In this document: positions 1 to 8,117 of the stretch, one piece after another | How positions within the stretch are numbered: the stretch's first letter is position 1 | Layout: every line of letters begins with the position of its first letter | Source of the DNA: Clostridia bacterium | GTDB lineage: Bacteria; Bacillota_A; Clostridia; Oscillospirales; Acutalibacteraceae | Assembly: GCA_017441045.1 (NCBI GenBank) | Contig: JAFSAK010000001.1 | Location: forward strand, 1-17,141 | Reading direction: 5' to 3' | Length of the DNA stretch: 17,141 bases | The notes under the pieces: generated by a model | What the model saw: only the letters and a program-made list of their open reading frames with translations | The model's database searches: none | Told to the model about the DNA's origin: nothing | Position numbers and translations under genes: made by a program

Positions 1-341
1 GGTTCAACACCGCCCTTTGCGCACAAAACGGTTACAGAACCGTCAAGTACACGGAGTGAACGCTGAACTTCAACGGTGAAGTCAACGTGTCCGGGAGTGT
101 CGATAATATTGATACGATGGTCTTTCCAGAAGCAGGTAGTAGCAGCAGAGGTGATTGTGATACCTCTCTCCTGCTCTTGCTCCATCCAGTCCATGGTGGC
201 GCCGCCGTCGTGAGTTTCACCCATCTTACGGTTAATACCGGGATAGAAAAGGATACGCTCAGTAGTGGTGGTTTTACCGGCGTCAATGTGGGCCATGATA
301 CCAATATTTCTTGTCATATCAAGAGATACCTTTCTTGGCAT
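1..341 (-). CDS. fusA: Elongation factor G, N-terminal part (runs off left edge)
   Basis: Translational GTPase that drives ribosomal translocation and, with RRF, ribosome recycling in the cytoplasm. Only the first 113 residues and part of the next codon are inside the window. The GTPase signature is clear: G1 AHIDAGKT at residues 17-24, the G2-region RGITITSA around 59-66, and G3 DTPGH at 81-85. The start is ATG at 341, preceded by a strong GGAGG with a 5-6 nt spacer; the protein then begins [20 protein letters not shown], as is usual for EF-G. It is the third gene of the str operon after rpsL and rpsG; tuf commonly follows but lies outside the window. The gene is incomplete only because the window ends. 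Identification is very secure. Confidence 0.98.
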   Translation of the reverse strand, partial: MPRKVSLDMTRNIGIMAHIDAGKTTTTERILFYPGINRKMGETHDGGATMDWMEQEQERGITITSAATTCFWKDHRINIIDTPGHVDFTVEVQRSLRVLDGSVTVLCAKGGVE

Positions 342-400
342 ATAATCCTCCTTGTCCGCATACTGCGGATAACAAAAAAATCAGTATAATTATTTCAGAA

Positions 401-871
401 TTACCATCTGTAGTGAGCGAATGCTTTGTTAGCTTCTGCAGTTCTGTGCATTTCTTCACGCTTCTTAACAGCATTACCCATACCGTTAACTGCATCAAGA
501 ATTTCAGCTGCAAGACGCTCTTTCATTGTGCGCTCGGAACGAGCACGGCTGAATGTAGTCAGCCAACGCAGAGCTAAGGTCTGCTTTCTTTCAGGACGAA
601 CCTCGAAAGGTACTTGATAAGTGGCGCCGCCCTTACGAACTGCCTTACACTCTAACTGCGGCATAACATTTTCCATCGCAGTATCAAACACCTCAAGGGG
701 ATCCTTTCCGGTTTTTTCGGTGATGATATCAAATGCACCGTAAACTATCTTCTGAGCTACGCCCTTCTTACCGTCAAGCATAATGTTGTTGATAAGACGA
801 GTTACGATCTTTGAATTGTAAACCTGATCCGGTAATACATCACGTTTAGCAATAAAGCCTCTTCTTGGCAC
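401..871 (-). CDS. rpsG: 30S ribosomal protein S7
   Basis: Primary 16S rRNA-binding protein that organises the 30S head near the decoding/E-site region. The protein (156 residues, the family's usual length) starts [20 protein letters not shown] after the initiator and ends [12 protein letters not shown], both typical of S7. I choose the GTG at 871 rather than the ATG at 889: the AAGGAGGG Shine-Dalgarno at 879-886 sits 7 nt before the GTG and would lie inside the longer reading frame. The MPRRG-type N-terminus also agrees with the family. It lies between rpsL and fusA. The 137-nt gap upstream carries two hairpins that may be an S7 autoregulatory site. Confidence 0.98.
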   Translation of the reverse strand: MPRRGFIAKRDVLPDQVYNSKIVTRLINNIMLDGKKGVAQKIVYGAFDIITEKTGKDPLEVFDTAMENVMPQLECKAVRKGGATYQVPFEVRPERKQTLALRWLTTFSRARSERTMKERLAAEILDAVNGMGNAVKKREEMHRTAEANKAFAHYRW

Positions 872-904
872 TTTGCTTCCCTCCTTCATAATAATGATAT
901 CATA

Positions 905-985
905 GGTACTCGAGCGACAAAAGTCTCGTGGGCACCAAGCAAGGCGAATATAATTTATATATAAGCCGCTGCTTGTTCACAGCAG
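905..985 (-). promoter_or_regulatory. Structured rpsL-rpsG intergenic region, candidate S7 leader
   Basis: In the 137-nt rpsL-rpsG gap the minus-strand RNA can form two hairpins. The first (985-969) pairs CUGCU with AGCAG around a 7-nt loop. The second (936-905) pairs GGUGC with GUACC (one G-U) and then CGAG with CUCG around a 10-nt loop. The second ends about 20 nt before the rpsG Shine-Dalgarno site. In E. coli, S7 binds the S12-S7 intercistronic mRNA to repress the str operon. That this region plays the same role is inference from position and fold only. Confidence 0.4.
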
Positions 986-1008
986 AGATTTCGTCATCTA
1001 CTTAAAAA

Positions 1009-1431
1009 TTACTTCGCACCTGCTTTTGGACGTTTTGCGCCGTATTTTGAACGGCTCTGCATTCTGTTAGCAACACCCTGGGTATCAAGAGTTCCTCTTA
1101 CGATGTGGTAACGCACACCGGGGAGGTCCTTAACACGTCCGCCACGAATAAGAACAACCGAGTGCTCCTGCAAATTGTGTCCGATTCCGGGAATATAAGC
1201 AGAAACTTCAATTCCGTTGGAAAGACGAACTCTCGCAATTTTACGAAGAGCAGAGTTAGGTTTCTTAGGTGTGGATGTTTTAACTGCAGTACATACGCCA
1301 CGCTTCTGGGGAGAATCGTTATCGGTGGGCTGACGCTTCATAGAGTTATAACCCTTTAAAAGAGCTGGAGCCTTGGCCTTCTTTTCGATTGTCTCACGGC
1401 CGTTGCGAACTAACTGGTTAAAGGTAGGCAC
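1009..1431 (-). CDS. rpsL: 30S ribosomal protein S12
   Basis: Decoding-centre protein of the small subunit, which controls accuracy and is the target of streptomycin-resistance mutations. The 140-residue product has the conserved KKPNSALRK (about residues 56-64), [15 protein letters not shown] and [14 protein letters not shown]. Both lysines commonly mutated in streptomycin resistance (KKPNS and RVKDLP) are unmutated. The extra N-terminal segment before SPQKRGVC is the form seen in low-GC Gram-positive S12. Start: GTG at 1431, giving the family's [11 protein letters not shown] opening, with AGAAAGGAG at 1442-1450 and a 10-nt spacer. The upstream 16 residues of the open frame precede any plausible Shine-Dalgarno site and are not family-like. 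First gene of the str operon; promoter at 1498-1526. Confidence 0.98.
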   Translation of the reverse strand: MPTFNQLVRNGRETIEKKAKAPALLKGYNSMKRQPTDNDSPQKRGVCTAVKTSTPKKPNSALRKIARVRLSNGIEVSAYIPGIGHNLQEHSVVLIRGGRVKDLPGVRYHIVRGTLDTQGVANRMQSRSKYGAKRPKAGAK

Positions 1432-1459
1432 TATTACATTACTCCTTTCTTTAATATTT

Positions 1460-1468
1460 AGTATAGCA
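1460..1468 (-). promoter_or_regulatory. Possible secondary extended -10 element before rpsL
   Basis: Minus strand reads TGC followed by TATACT, a good extended -10. No -35 match sits at 16-18 nt upstream. It would start transcription just ahead of the rpsL Shine-Dalgarno sequence, leaving a leader of only about 20 nt. It may be inactive; the promoter at 1498-1526 is much better. Confidence 0.3.
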
Positions 1469-1497
1469 AAATTGCGCACAATTCCGCATACTACTGT

Positions 1498-1526
1498 ATG
1501 ATAACATTAAAACCCCGATTTGTCAA
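1498..1526 (-). promoter_or_regulatory. Main rpsL operon promoter, embedded in the groEL terminator
   Basis: Reading the minus strand: a consensus -35 TTGACA (1521-1526), a 17-nt spacer, and -10 TATCAT (1498-1503) with TGT directly upstream as an extended -10. Transcription would start near 1491, giving a leader of about 60 nt before the GTG of rpsL. The -35 hexamer overlaps the loop and arm of the groEL terminator hairpin. A second, weaker extended -10 (TGC TATACT, 1460-1468) lies closer to rpsL but lacks a good -35. Confidence 0.75.
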
Positions 1527-1549
1527 TGTTTTTTTAACAAATCGGGGTT
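1511..1549 (-). terminator. Terminator of groESL
   Basis: A perfect 13-bp inverted repeat, AACCCCGATTTGT (1511-1523) against ACAAATCGGGGTT (1537-1549), with a 13-nt loop, begins 33 nt beyond the groEL stop codon. On the minus strand it is followed by TTTT then AATGTT, a short U-tract. The plus strand side also has a T-run, so it may work in both directions. It overlaps the rpsL promoter. Confidence 0.85.
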
Positions 1550-1581
1550 AATTTTTTAAAACCTAAATTTAACTTTGAAAA

Positions 1582-3225
<1,644 letters not shown>

Positions 3226-3238
3226 TTACTCCTCTCTA

Positions 3239-3523
3239 TTATTCCACAACTGCAAGAATATCAGAAATATGAAGAATGGTATATTCCTCATCATCGAGTT
3301 TGATTTCGGTACCTGAATATTTGGCGGCAATAACCTTATCCCCCACCTTAACAGTCATAGGGATTTCTTTACCGTCAACCATACCGCCGGGGCCTACCGC
3401 TACTACTTCTGCAATCTGGGGTTTTTCTTTGGAAGCAGATGTAAGTACGATTCCGCTTTTGGTGGTTTCTTCAGATTTGGTTGATTTAATAACCACATTA
3501 TCAGCCAAAGGTTTAATGATCAT
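3239..3523 (-). CDS. groS: Co-chaperonin GroES (Hsp10)
   Basis: The 94-residue lid subunit that caps GroEL to enclose substrate. Recognised by MIIKPLADNVVIK at the start, the mobile-loop region TTKSGIVLTSASKEKPQ, and the VGDKVIAAKYSGTEIKLDDEEYTIL C-terminal half. The start is ATG at 3523: GGAGG at 3532-3536 is 8 nt upstream, and the longer frame beginning with TTG at 3538 would start on the Shine-Dalgarno sequence itself. Transcribed from the strong promoter at 3565-3592 and followed by groEL. No CIRCE or CtsR-like operator is visible in the promoter or leader. Confidence 0.98.
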   Translation of the reverse strand: MIIKPLADNVVIKSTKSEETTKSGIVLTSASKEKPQIAEVVAVGPGGMVDGKEIPMTVKVGDKVIAAKYSGTEIKLDDEEYTILHISDILAVVE

Positions 3524-3564
3524 CTTATTTTCCTCCAATTTATCAAAAGAATTTACATTTACTA

Positions 3565-3592
3565 ATTATATCCAAAAAATATTAAAAGTCAA
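3565..3592 (-). promoter_or_regulatory. groESL promoter, near-consensus housekeeping type
   Basis: On the minus strand TTGACT (3587-3592), 16-nt spacer, TATAAT (3565-3570, perfect -10). Transcription would start near 3558, leaving a leader of about 35 nt. No inverted repeat resembling the HrcA operator (TTAGCACTC-N9-GAGTGCTAA) and no CtsR heptad repeat is present between the promoter and the groES start, which is unusual for a Bacillota groE operon. Confidence 0.8.
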
Positions 3593-3607
3593 CAAGGTTG
3601 AAAACAT

Positions 3608-4528
3608 TTAAACTTTTATTAACACTTTGTTAAAAACCTCTTTGGGAAGATTAAATTTTATTCCTTTTTTTATTATTTCAAAATGCATTTTTGCGGTTTC
3701 GATTATTTCTCCGTCAAGGTTAACGGGTATGGGTTTATCGGCAGTAAAATCCATGCTGCCGCAGTTTTTAATATGACAGCAATCAAGGATTTTATGTAAC
3801 CCTTTTTTATATAGACCAATAAATTTAAGTATTTTTGACTTGGGTATATTGTCTACGAGAGTAAAATCCAGTTTAGAATCAAAAGGCACTGCATCGGGAG
3901 CGCCCATAAATCCTCCGCCATAATAAGGGCCGTTAGCAACAACGGCAAATAGGCAATTTTTCTTTTGCGGTTTTTCACCATCAACAGAAATATTGGCGGT
4001 TATACCGAGTTTGCCCAAAAATGTTTTTACAATAGCGAGAGTATACGCAAAAGAGCCGGAAACAAGAGGCCATTTTTTAAAGGTAGACATTTCTCTGGCC
4101 ACCACCGCATCCATACCCACCGAGCAACCGTTAAGGCAATAGTAATCCCCTGCCTTAATAATATCCATCTCAACACTTCCGCCATTCATTTGAGAATCTA
4201 TTTTTAAAAAGGATTTAGATTCACCGAAGTATTTAAGAAAATCGTTAGCAGAGCCGCAAGGAAGCACACCTAAAGTCACATTATCATATCCTACAACGCC
4301 ATTTAAAACTTCGAAGACAGTTCCCTCACCGCCGCAAGCAAACATCGTAATTTGTTCGCCCGTTTCGGCTTCGATTTTGGCAAGTTTTTGAGCGTGGCCC
4401 TTATGTTCTGTAACTATTATACGGTAATCGCCGCCATTTTCTTTAAAATAATTCTTGATTGATTCCGCAATTTTCTCCTGCCCTTTGCCTTTGCCGGCAA
4501 CGGGATTTATAAAAAACAGATATCTCAT
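3608..4528 (-). CDS. Diacylglycerol kinase-family lipid kinase (YegS/DgkB/BmrU type)
   Basis: A 306-residue soluble lipid kinase of the DAGK catalytic family, expected to phosphorylate diacylglycerol or a related lipid at the inner membrane face, recycling it toward phosphatidic acid. Evidence: N-terminal FFINPVAGKGKG, the nucleotide-binding glycine motif at 66-70, then LPCGSANDFLKYFG (equivalent of the family's GTGNDFAR) and a C-terminal substrate domain with GGGFMGAPDAVPFDSKLDF. Odd: the glycine motif reads GGEGT (Glu68), whereas GGDGT is canonical; the codon is an unambiguous GAG. The substrate cannot be read from sequence. It ends the yabP-to-kinase run, 9 nt after the methyltransferase gene, and lies just upstream of the groESL promoter with no clear terminator between. 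Confidence 0.88.
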   Translation of the reverse strand: MRYLFFINPVAGKGKGQEKIAESIKNYFKENGGDYRIIVTEHKGHAQKLAKIEAETGEQITMFACGGEGTVFEVLNGVVGYDNVTLGVLPCGSANDFLKYFGESKSFLKIDSQMNGGSVEMDIIKAGDYYCLNGCSVGMDAVVAREMSTFKKWPLVSGSFAYTLAIVKTFLGKLGITANISVDGEKPQKKNCLFAVVANGPYYGGGFMGAPDAVPFDSKLDFTLVDNIPKSKILKFIGLYKKGLHKILDCCHIKNCGSMDFTADKPIPVNLDGEIIETAKMHFEIIKKGIKFNLPKEVFNKVLIKV

Positions 4529-4537
4529 TTAAATTCC

Positions 4538-5665
4538 TCATTTATTTTTAAAATACATAAACAACTGACACTTTATCATTCCGTTATAAAGTTTTCTTCT
4601 TTTATCGGCTTCGCTTCCGTAGAGTTTTTCAAACTCATCGTGGGGACTGATGATAAAATATTTCTTTCCCTGCTCTTTAATGAAGCGTTCGCCCATTATT
4701 TTATAAAGGGTTTCCGCCTCTTTGATGTCTAAAAGTCGTTCACCGTAAGGCGGGTTTGTGATAAGCAAACTTCTATCGTGAGATATACTAAAATTTCTCA
4801 CATCGCCAACAGCCGCCTTTACATATTTTTCAACGCCTGCTTTTTTAGCATTTGCAAGGGTGAGTTCCACGCAGTCGGGGCTAATATCGAAACCAATACC
4901 TTCAAAATCAATATTATGAAGAATATTGTCCTGCGCCCGCATTCTTTCCTGCTGCCAAGCGGTTTTCGGAATAGATGCAAATCTTTCCGCCGCAAAGTAT
5001 CGGCGAAGACCGGGGGCAGTTTTTGTGGCCATCAAAGCGGCCTCAATTAAAATGGTACCGCTACCGCAAAACGGATCGTAGAGTTTTGTATCGGGATAGA
5101 TGCGCGCCAAGTCACACATAGCGGCGGCAAGTGTTTCCTTAAGTGGCGCATCATTGGAATTTCTGCGGTATCCCCTTTTATGAAGTCCGTCACCCGATGT
5201 ATCAATCATCATAGTAACTAAATCTTTTCTTATGGAAAATCTTACTCTATATTCGGGGCCGGTTTCACTAAACCAATTTATGCCGTATTTTTCACCAAGT
5301 CGGGAAACGATGGCTTTTTTAATTATGGACTGACAGTCGGGTATGCTATGAAGCGCCGATTCGTTACTCCAACCCTTTACGGGAAATGCATCATCGCGAC
5401 CGATATAATTTTCCCAAGGAATTGCCTTAACATTATCAAAAAGTTCCGTAAAACTTGTTGCAGTAAACTGCCCCATATTTATAAGAATTCTCTCGGCAAA
5501 ACGAGAATTAATATTGGCTCTCGCCAACATATTAAAATCTCCCGACAAAAGAACTCTGCCGTTTTCAACCGTAACATCCGTAAAGCCCATTCTTTTAAAT
5601 TCATCTGCGGCAACACTTTCTATACCGAAGATGCAAGGGGCAACTAAATTTATTTTTTCGTTCAT
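4538..5665 (-). CDS. THUMP-domain class I RNA methyltransferase (RlmL N-half/YpsC-like)
   Basis: A 375-residue SAM-dependent methyltransferase of the family that includes Bacillus YpsC and the N-terminal half of E. coli RlmL, which makes m2G in 23S rRNA. An N-terminal ferredoxin-like/THUMP region (about 1-160, beginning INLVAPCIFGIESVAADEF) precedes a Rossmann domain with SAM motif I DPFCGSGT (197-204), an acidic FDIS motif (259-262) and the catalytic NPPYGERL (304-311), which indicates N-methylation of a base. Its exact rRNA target is inferred, not shown. The ATG at 5665 overlaps the fumarase gene's stop by ATGA, implying translational coupling. The C-terminal second methyltransferase domain of E. 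coli RlmKL is absent, as in other Bacillota. Confidence 0.92.
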   Translation of the reverse strand: MNEKINLVAPCIFGIESVAADEFKRMGFTDVTVENGRVLLSGDFNMLARANINSRFAERILINMGQFTATSFTELFDNVKAIPWENYIGRDDAFPVKGWSNESALHSIPDCQSIIKKAIVSRLGEKYGINWFSETGPEYRVRFSIRKDLVTMMIDTSGDGLHKRGYRRNSNDAPLKETLAAAMCDLARIYPDTKLYDPFCGSGTILIEAALMATKTAPGLRRYFAAERFASIPKTAWQQERMRAQDNILHNIDFEGIGFDISPDCVELTLANAKKAGVEKYVKAAVGDVRNFSISHDRSLLITNPPYGERLLDIKEAETLYKIMGERFIKEQGKKYFIISPHDEFEKLYGSEADKRRKLYNGMIKCQLFMYFKNK

Positions 5666-6507
5666 TTTATCACCATAAACTTATGTCTGGTAACGTGACA
5701 TCCGATATTAACCGCCACGGGAAGACCCGCTATATGAGTGGGCGCGGTTTCAATATTGACTGCCAAGGCGGTAGTATTTCCTCCAAAGCCCTGAGGGCCA
5801 ATATTTAGTTCGTTTACCAAATCTAAAATCTCTTCTTCAAGTTCTTTATAATAAGGGTCGCTATTTCTTTCTGATATTTTTCTCAACAACGCTTTTTTCG
5901 AAAGATAGGCACACTGCTCGAAATCACCGCCGATACCCACACCTATGACCATAGGCGGACAAGGATTATCGGAAGCGTTTTTCACTATTTCTAAAACTGC
6001 ATTTATAACACCTTGTCTTGAATCAAATGGGGTTAGCATTCTTATGCCGCTCATATTTTCACTGCCAAAACCTTTTGGCGCAACCGTAATTTTGACCTCA
6101 TCGCCACTAACAATTCGAGTGTGAATTACGGCGGGGGTATTATCATCGGTATTTTTCCTTCTCAATGGGTCACCAACAACCGATTTGCGCAAAAGCCCCT
6201 CGGTATAACCTTTGGCAACGCCGCGGTTAATGGCTTCATAAATATCGCCGCCGACAAGGTGAACATCCTGACCTATTTCGAGAAACACAATCGCCATACC
6301 CGTATCCTGACAAATCGGAATATCGAGTTCTTTTGATGCTTCCAGATTCTTTACTAACTCGCTAAGAACTGATTTTGCAAGAGCATTGCACTCATTGCAC
6401 TTGGCGTCGCATATTCCATCCTTAATATCCCGCGGTAAATCTTTATTTGATTCTATACAAAGTTTTGCTACCGCATTTTCAATTAATGCAACATTAATTT
6501 CCTTCAT
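5662..6507 (-). CDS. Class I fumarate hydratase (or tartrate dehydratase) alpha subunit
   Basis: The 281-residue N-terminal-type subunit of an oxygen-sensitive [4Fe-4S] hydro-lyase, interconverting fumarate and malate when paired with a beta subunit. Likely cluster ligands are Cys66 (PICQDTGM), Cys183 (NPCPPMVIGVGIGGDF) and Cys270 (NIGCH). Other family landmarks: LLRKSVVGDPLRRKNT and GFGGNTTALAVNIE. Length fits the two-subunit form. Start ATG at 6507 with GAAGGG about 6 nt upstream. The beta subunit, usually the next gene, is not here: the next gene is an RNA methyltransferase overlapping by four bases. The related L-tartrate dehydratase alpha subunit cannot be excluded by eye, but fumarase is more likely in a Clostridia background. 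Confidence 0.92.
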   Translation of the reverse strand: MKEINVALIENAVAKLCIESNKDLPRDIKDGICDAKCNECNALAKSVLSELVKNLEASKELDIPICQDTGMAIVFLEIGQDVHLVGGDIYEAINRGVAKGYTEGLLRKSVVGDPLRRKNTDDNTPAVIHTRIVSGDEVKITVAPKGFGSENMSGIRMLTPFDSRQGVINAVLEIVKNASDNPCPPMVIGVGIGGDFEQCAYLSKKALLRKISERNSDPYYKELEEEILDLVNELNIGPQGFGGNTTALAVNIETAPTHIAGLPVAVNIGCHVTRHKFMVIK

Positions 6508-6569
6508 ATTATCCCTTCACTAAAAAAAGAGGACAGTCTCACAAACAAAATGTAAAACCGCCCTTTGTT

Positions 6570-7022
6570 TTATCTTACATTAGCTCCACGCTTAGAACGG
6601 CGTGTTTCCGGATTTTTTCGTTTTAAATCGGAGAACTTTTCGTCACTCGTTTGTTTAAAACGGTTCATCATATCTTCAAAATCTTCGGGTTCACTTCTCT
6701 TGGCAGTCCAAGTATATGAACTATCGATAACCTGCGGTTGACGAGGTCTTCTTTCCCTCGGCTTACCGCCATTTTCACTTCTTTCGGGTTCCAAAGCTTT
6801 CTTGATGCTAAGGGCTATTTTACCCTCATCACTGATAGAAAGAACCTTTACCTTAACCTCTTCGCCCATTTTAACGTGCTCATTAATATCGTTAACGAAG
6901 GAACGGGCAACCTCCGAAATATGTACCATACCCGAAGTGTTATCGCCCAAATCCACGAATACGCCGAATTTGGTGATGCCTGTGATTTTGCCTTGATAGA
7001 TTTCCCCAATTTTAAACTCCAT
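6570..7022 (-). CDS. yabR: S1-domain RNA-binding protein (YabR-like)
   Basis: A 150-residue protein with one N-terminal S1 (OB-fold) domain at about 1-75, recognised by GEIYQGKITGITKFGVFVDL, GMVHISEVA and VKVKVLSISDEGKIALSIK. The remaining half is charged and proline/arginine-rich, ending in a short motif MMNRFKQTSDEKFSDLKR followed by a basic tail, which suits RNA or ribosome binding. It sits directly after divIC, exactly as yabR does in Bacillus and many Clostridia. Precise function is not established for the family. The start is ATG at 7022; the best Shine-Dalgarno-like stretch (GGGGG) is about 14 nt away, longer than ideal, but there is no other in-frame start nearby. Confidence 0.9.
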   Translation of the reverse strand: MEFKIGEIYQGKITGITKFGVFVDLGDNTSGMVHISEVARSFVNDINEHVKMGEEVKVKVLSISDEGKIALSIKKALEPERSENGGKPRERRPRQPQVIDSSYTWTAKRSEPEDFEDMMNRFKQTSDEKFSDLKRKNPETRRSKRGANVR

Positions 7023-7042
7023 AAGAATGCAAGTGCCCCCTG

Positions 7043-7333
7043 TTATTTGCCAGAAATATCAATATATATAACTTCATCGGAGTAAACATATCCAAGCCGT
7101 TCCCTTGCCGCTTTTTCGATTATATCGGCCTGCGACCCATTTTGGAGAAGTTCTTTAAGTTCGGAAATCTCGGCCTGCTTTTTATCAGAGGTTTCCTCAA
7201 GCTGAGCCAAAGTCTTACGGCTTTCATTAAGGGTGCTATAAAGGGATAGAACATTAAAAATCATATAACCTGCAACGCCGATAACCAACAATCGCAAAAT
7301 AACGCTCTTACGCTTTTTTTGCCCCTGTGCCAT
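7043..7333 (-). CDS. divIC: Septum formation initiator, DivIC/FtsB family
   Basis: A small bitopic division protein that, with FtsL and DivIB, helps assemble the septal cell-wall machinery. The 96-residue product has a short basic cytoplasmic N-terminus (MAQGQKKRKS), one transmembrane helix (about residues 12-33, VILRLLVIGVAGYMIFNVLS), then a coiled coil with many E/K/L/Q residues (about 36-70) and the ARERLGYVYSDEVIYIDI segment characteristic of the family. I prefer the ATG at 7333: the ATG at 7342 directly abuts GGAG, leaving no spacer, whereas 7333 has about 9 nt. The start lies 26 nt inside the yabQ coding end, implying coupling. The position between yabQ and yabR is the conserved one. 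Confidence 0.92.
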   Translation of the reverse strand: MAQGQKKRKSVILRLLVIGVAGYMIFNVLSLYSTLNESRKTLAQLEETSDKKQAEISELKELLQNGSQADIIEKAARERLGYVYSDEVIYIDISGK

Positions 7334-7847
7334 AATCCTCATCTCCGTTCCGTGAAGTTTTTACATTTCTTTTAGTATATAACATATTATACCTATATTT
7401 CAAGAGTTTTTTTAACTTTTGAAGCCATCTTTTACCTCTTTTAATAATTTTTAACAAAAGTTTGTGTAAAAGATAAGTGGTTTTATCCCAAAAGCGATAA
7501 AACCAAGTATAAATAAACCTTAAAAATCCTACAATATTTTTTATCAAAAACACTAAAATGCCTATCCAAAACCTTGATAGCGTTGCTCTGAAAATAATAA
7601 ATCCCATCAGTGCCGTTAAAAAAACATACCCTCTGGGCGCTCCGTTTGTTCTGGCTATAAGAAACAAAAATGTTATAAAGCCCGATACAATCCAAAATAC
7701 CAAATCAGAAATAAACGTAGCAGTGAAAGAATTAAATCCAACCTTTCTTATTGATCGGAAAGTATCGTAAAAGGCACACAATACACACCCCAGTACCAAG
7801 GAAAGCAAAAACGTTATTATTTGATTATTAATACTAATTTCCCACAT
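7308..7847 (-). CDS. yabQ: Spore cortex biosynthesis protein YabQ
   Basis: A 179-residue membrane protein, known in Bacillus subtilis to be needed for spore cortex formation and located in the forespore membrane region. Four hydrophobic segments are visible: about 9-29 (IITFLLSLVLGCVLCAFYD), 46-64, 75-92 and 94-118; the rest is a strongly basic C-terminal tail. The CAFYDTFRSIRK motif after the first helix is typical. Start ATG at 7847, three bases after the yabP stop; the Shine-Dalgarno is weak, so coupling to yabP is likely. Its end overlaps divIC by 26 nt. Presence implies a spore-forming lineage but does not prove the organism sporulates. Confidence 0.92.
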   Translation of the reverse strand: MWEISINNQIITFLLSLVLGCVLCAFYDTFRSIRKVGFNSFTATFISDLVFWIVSGFITFLFLIARTNGAPRGYVFLTALMGFIIFRATLSRFWIGILVFLIKNIVGFLRFIYTWFYRFWDKTTYLLHKLLLKIIKRGKRWLQKLKKLLKYRYNMLYTKRNVKTSRNGDEDYGTGAKKA

Positions 7848-7850
7848 AAG

Positions 7851-8105
7851 CTATCTGAAAATGCGCGATAAGAATCCGCCTTCTGATTTCACATCTGACA
7901 TATATACTACCGCGTGTACCTTACCCGATGCCGTAAGATCACCCGTAGTGGTATTGAAACTTTCAATATGCATACCTTCGCCTTTTACAGTTATTTTGCC
8001 CATAACCGAATCTAAAAGCAAGGTCTCCTCATCGAAAGAAAGCACATCCTTTACCCCCGAAATTTCAAGATGCTTTCTTGCTTCAACAATAATGTTTTGA
8101 GAAGA
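7851..8105 (-). CDS. yabP: Sporulation protein YabP (YabP/YqfC family), start codon missing
   Basis: Conserved sporulation protein of unknown biochemistry, under mother-cell control in Bacillus. The open frame from 8105 reads SSQNIIVEARKHLEISGV, then KDVLSFDEETLLLDSVMG, and ends GGFLSRIFR, a full-length YabP. Odd: there is no ATG, GTG or TTG before the GTG at 8045, which would delete about 20 conserved residues. Just upstream of the conserved N-terminus is an in-frame TAA (8106-8108), behind a strong GGAGG (8114-8118). A TTG at 8120 would be in frame but is cut off by that TAA. So either a non-standard start is used, the gene carries a nonsense or start-loss mutation, or there is a base error in the assembly. 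The product from 8045 (64 residues) is probably not the native form. Followed by yabQ after 3 nt. Confidence 0.8.
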   Translation of the reverse strand, partial: SSQNIIVEARKHLEISGVKDVLSFDEETLLLDSVMGKITVKGEGMHIESFNTTTGDLTASGKVHAVVYMSDVKSEGGFLSRIFR

Positions 8106-8117
8106 TTAATTTTCCTC

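Noticed and set aside
872..889. ATG at 889 as the S7 start
   Set aside because: It would encode the Shine-Dalgarno sequence as protein (MKEGSK) and lengthen S7 beyond the family's conserved start; GTG 871 fits better.
3608..3630. TTAAC-n5-GTTAA inverted repeat at the end of the lipid kinase gene as a terminator before groESL
   Set aside because: Five A/T-rich pairs within the coding end, no proper T-run; too weak to call. Readthrough into groESL is possible.
6508..6569. T-run (7 T on the minus strand, 6522-6528) between yabR and the fumarase gene as a terminator
   Set aside because: The sequence before it forms at best a 3-bp GAG/CTC stem or a weak AT-only stem; not enough for an intrinsic terminator. 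No clear promoter was found in the gap either.
7851..8045. Short YabP starting at GTG 8045 as the true gene
   Set aside because: GTG 8045 has no Shine-Dalgarno sequence, and the 20 upstream codons in the same frame match the YabP family N-terminus.
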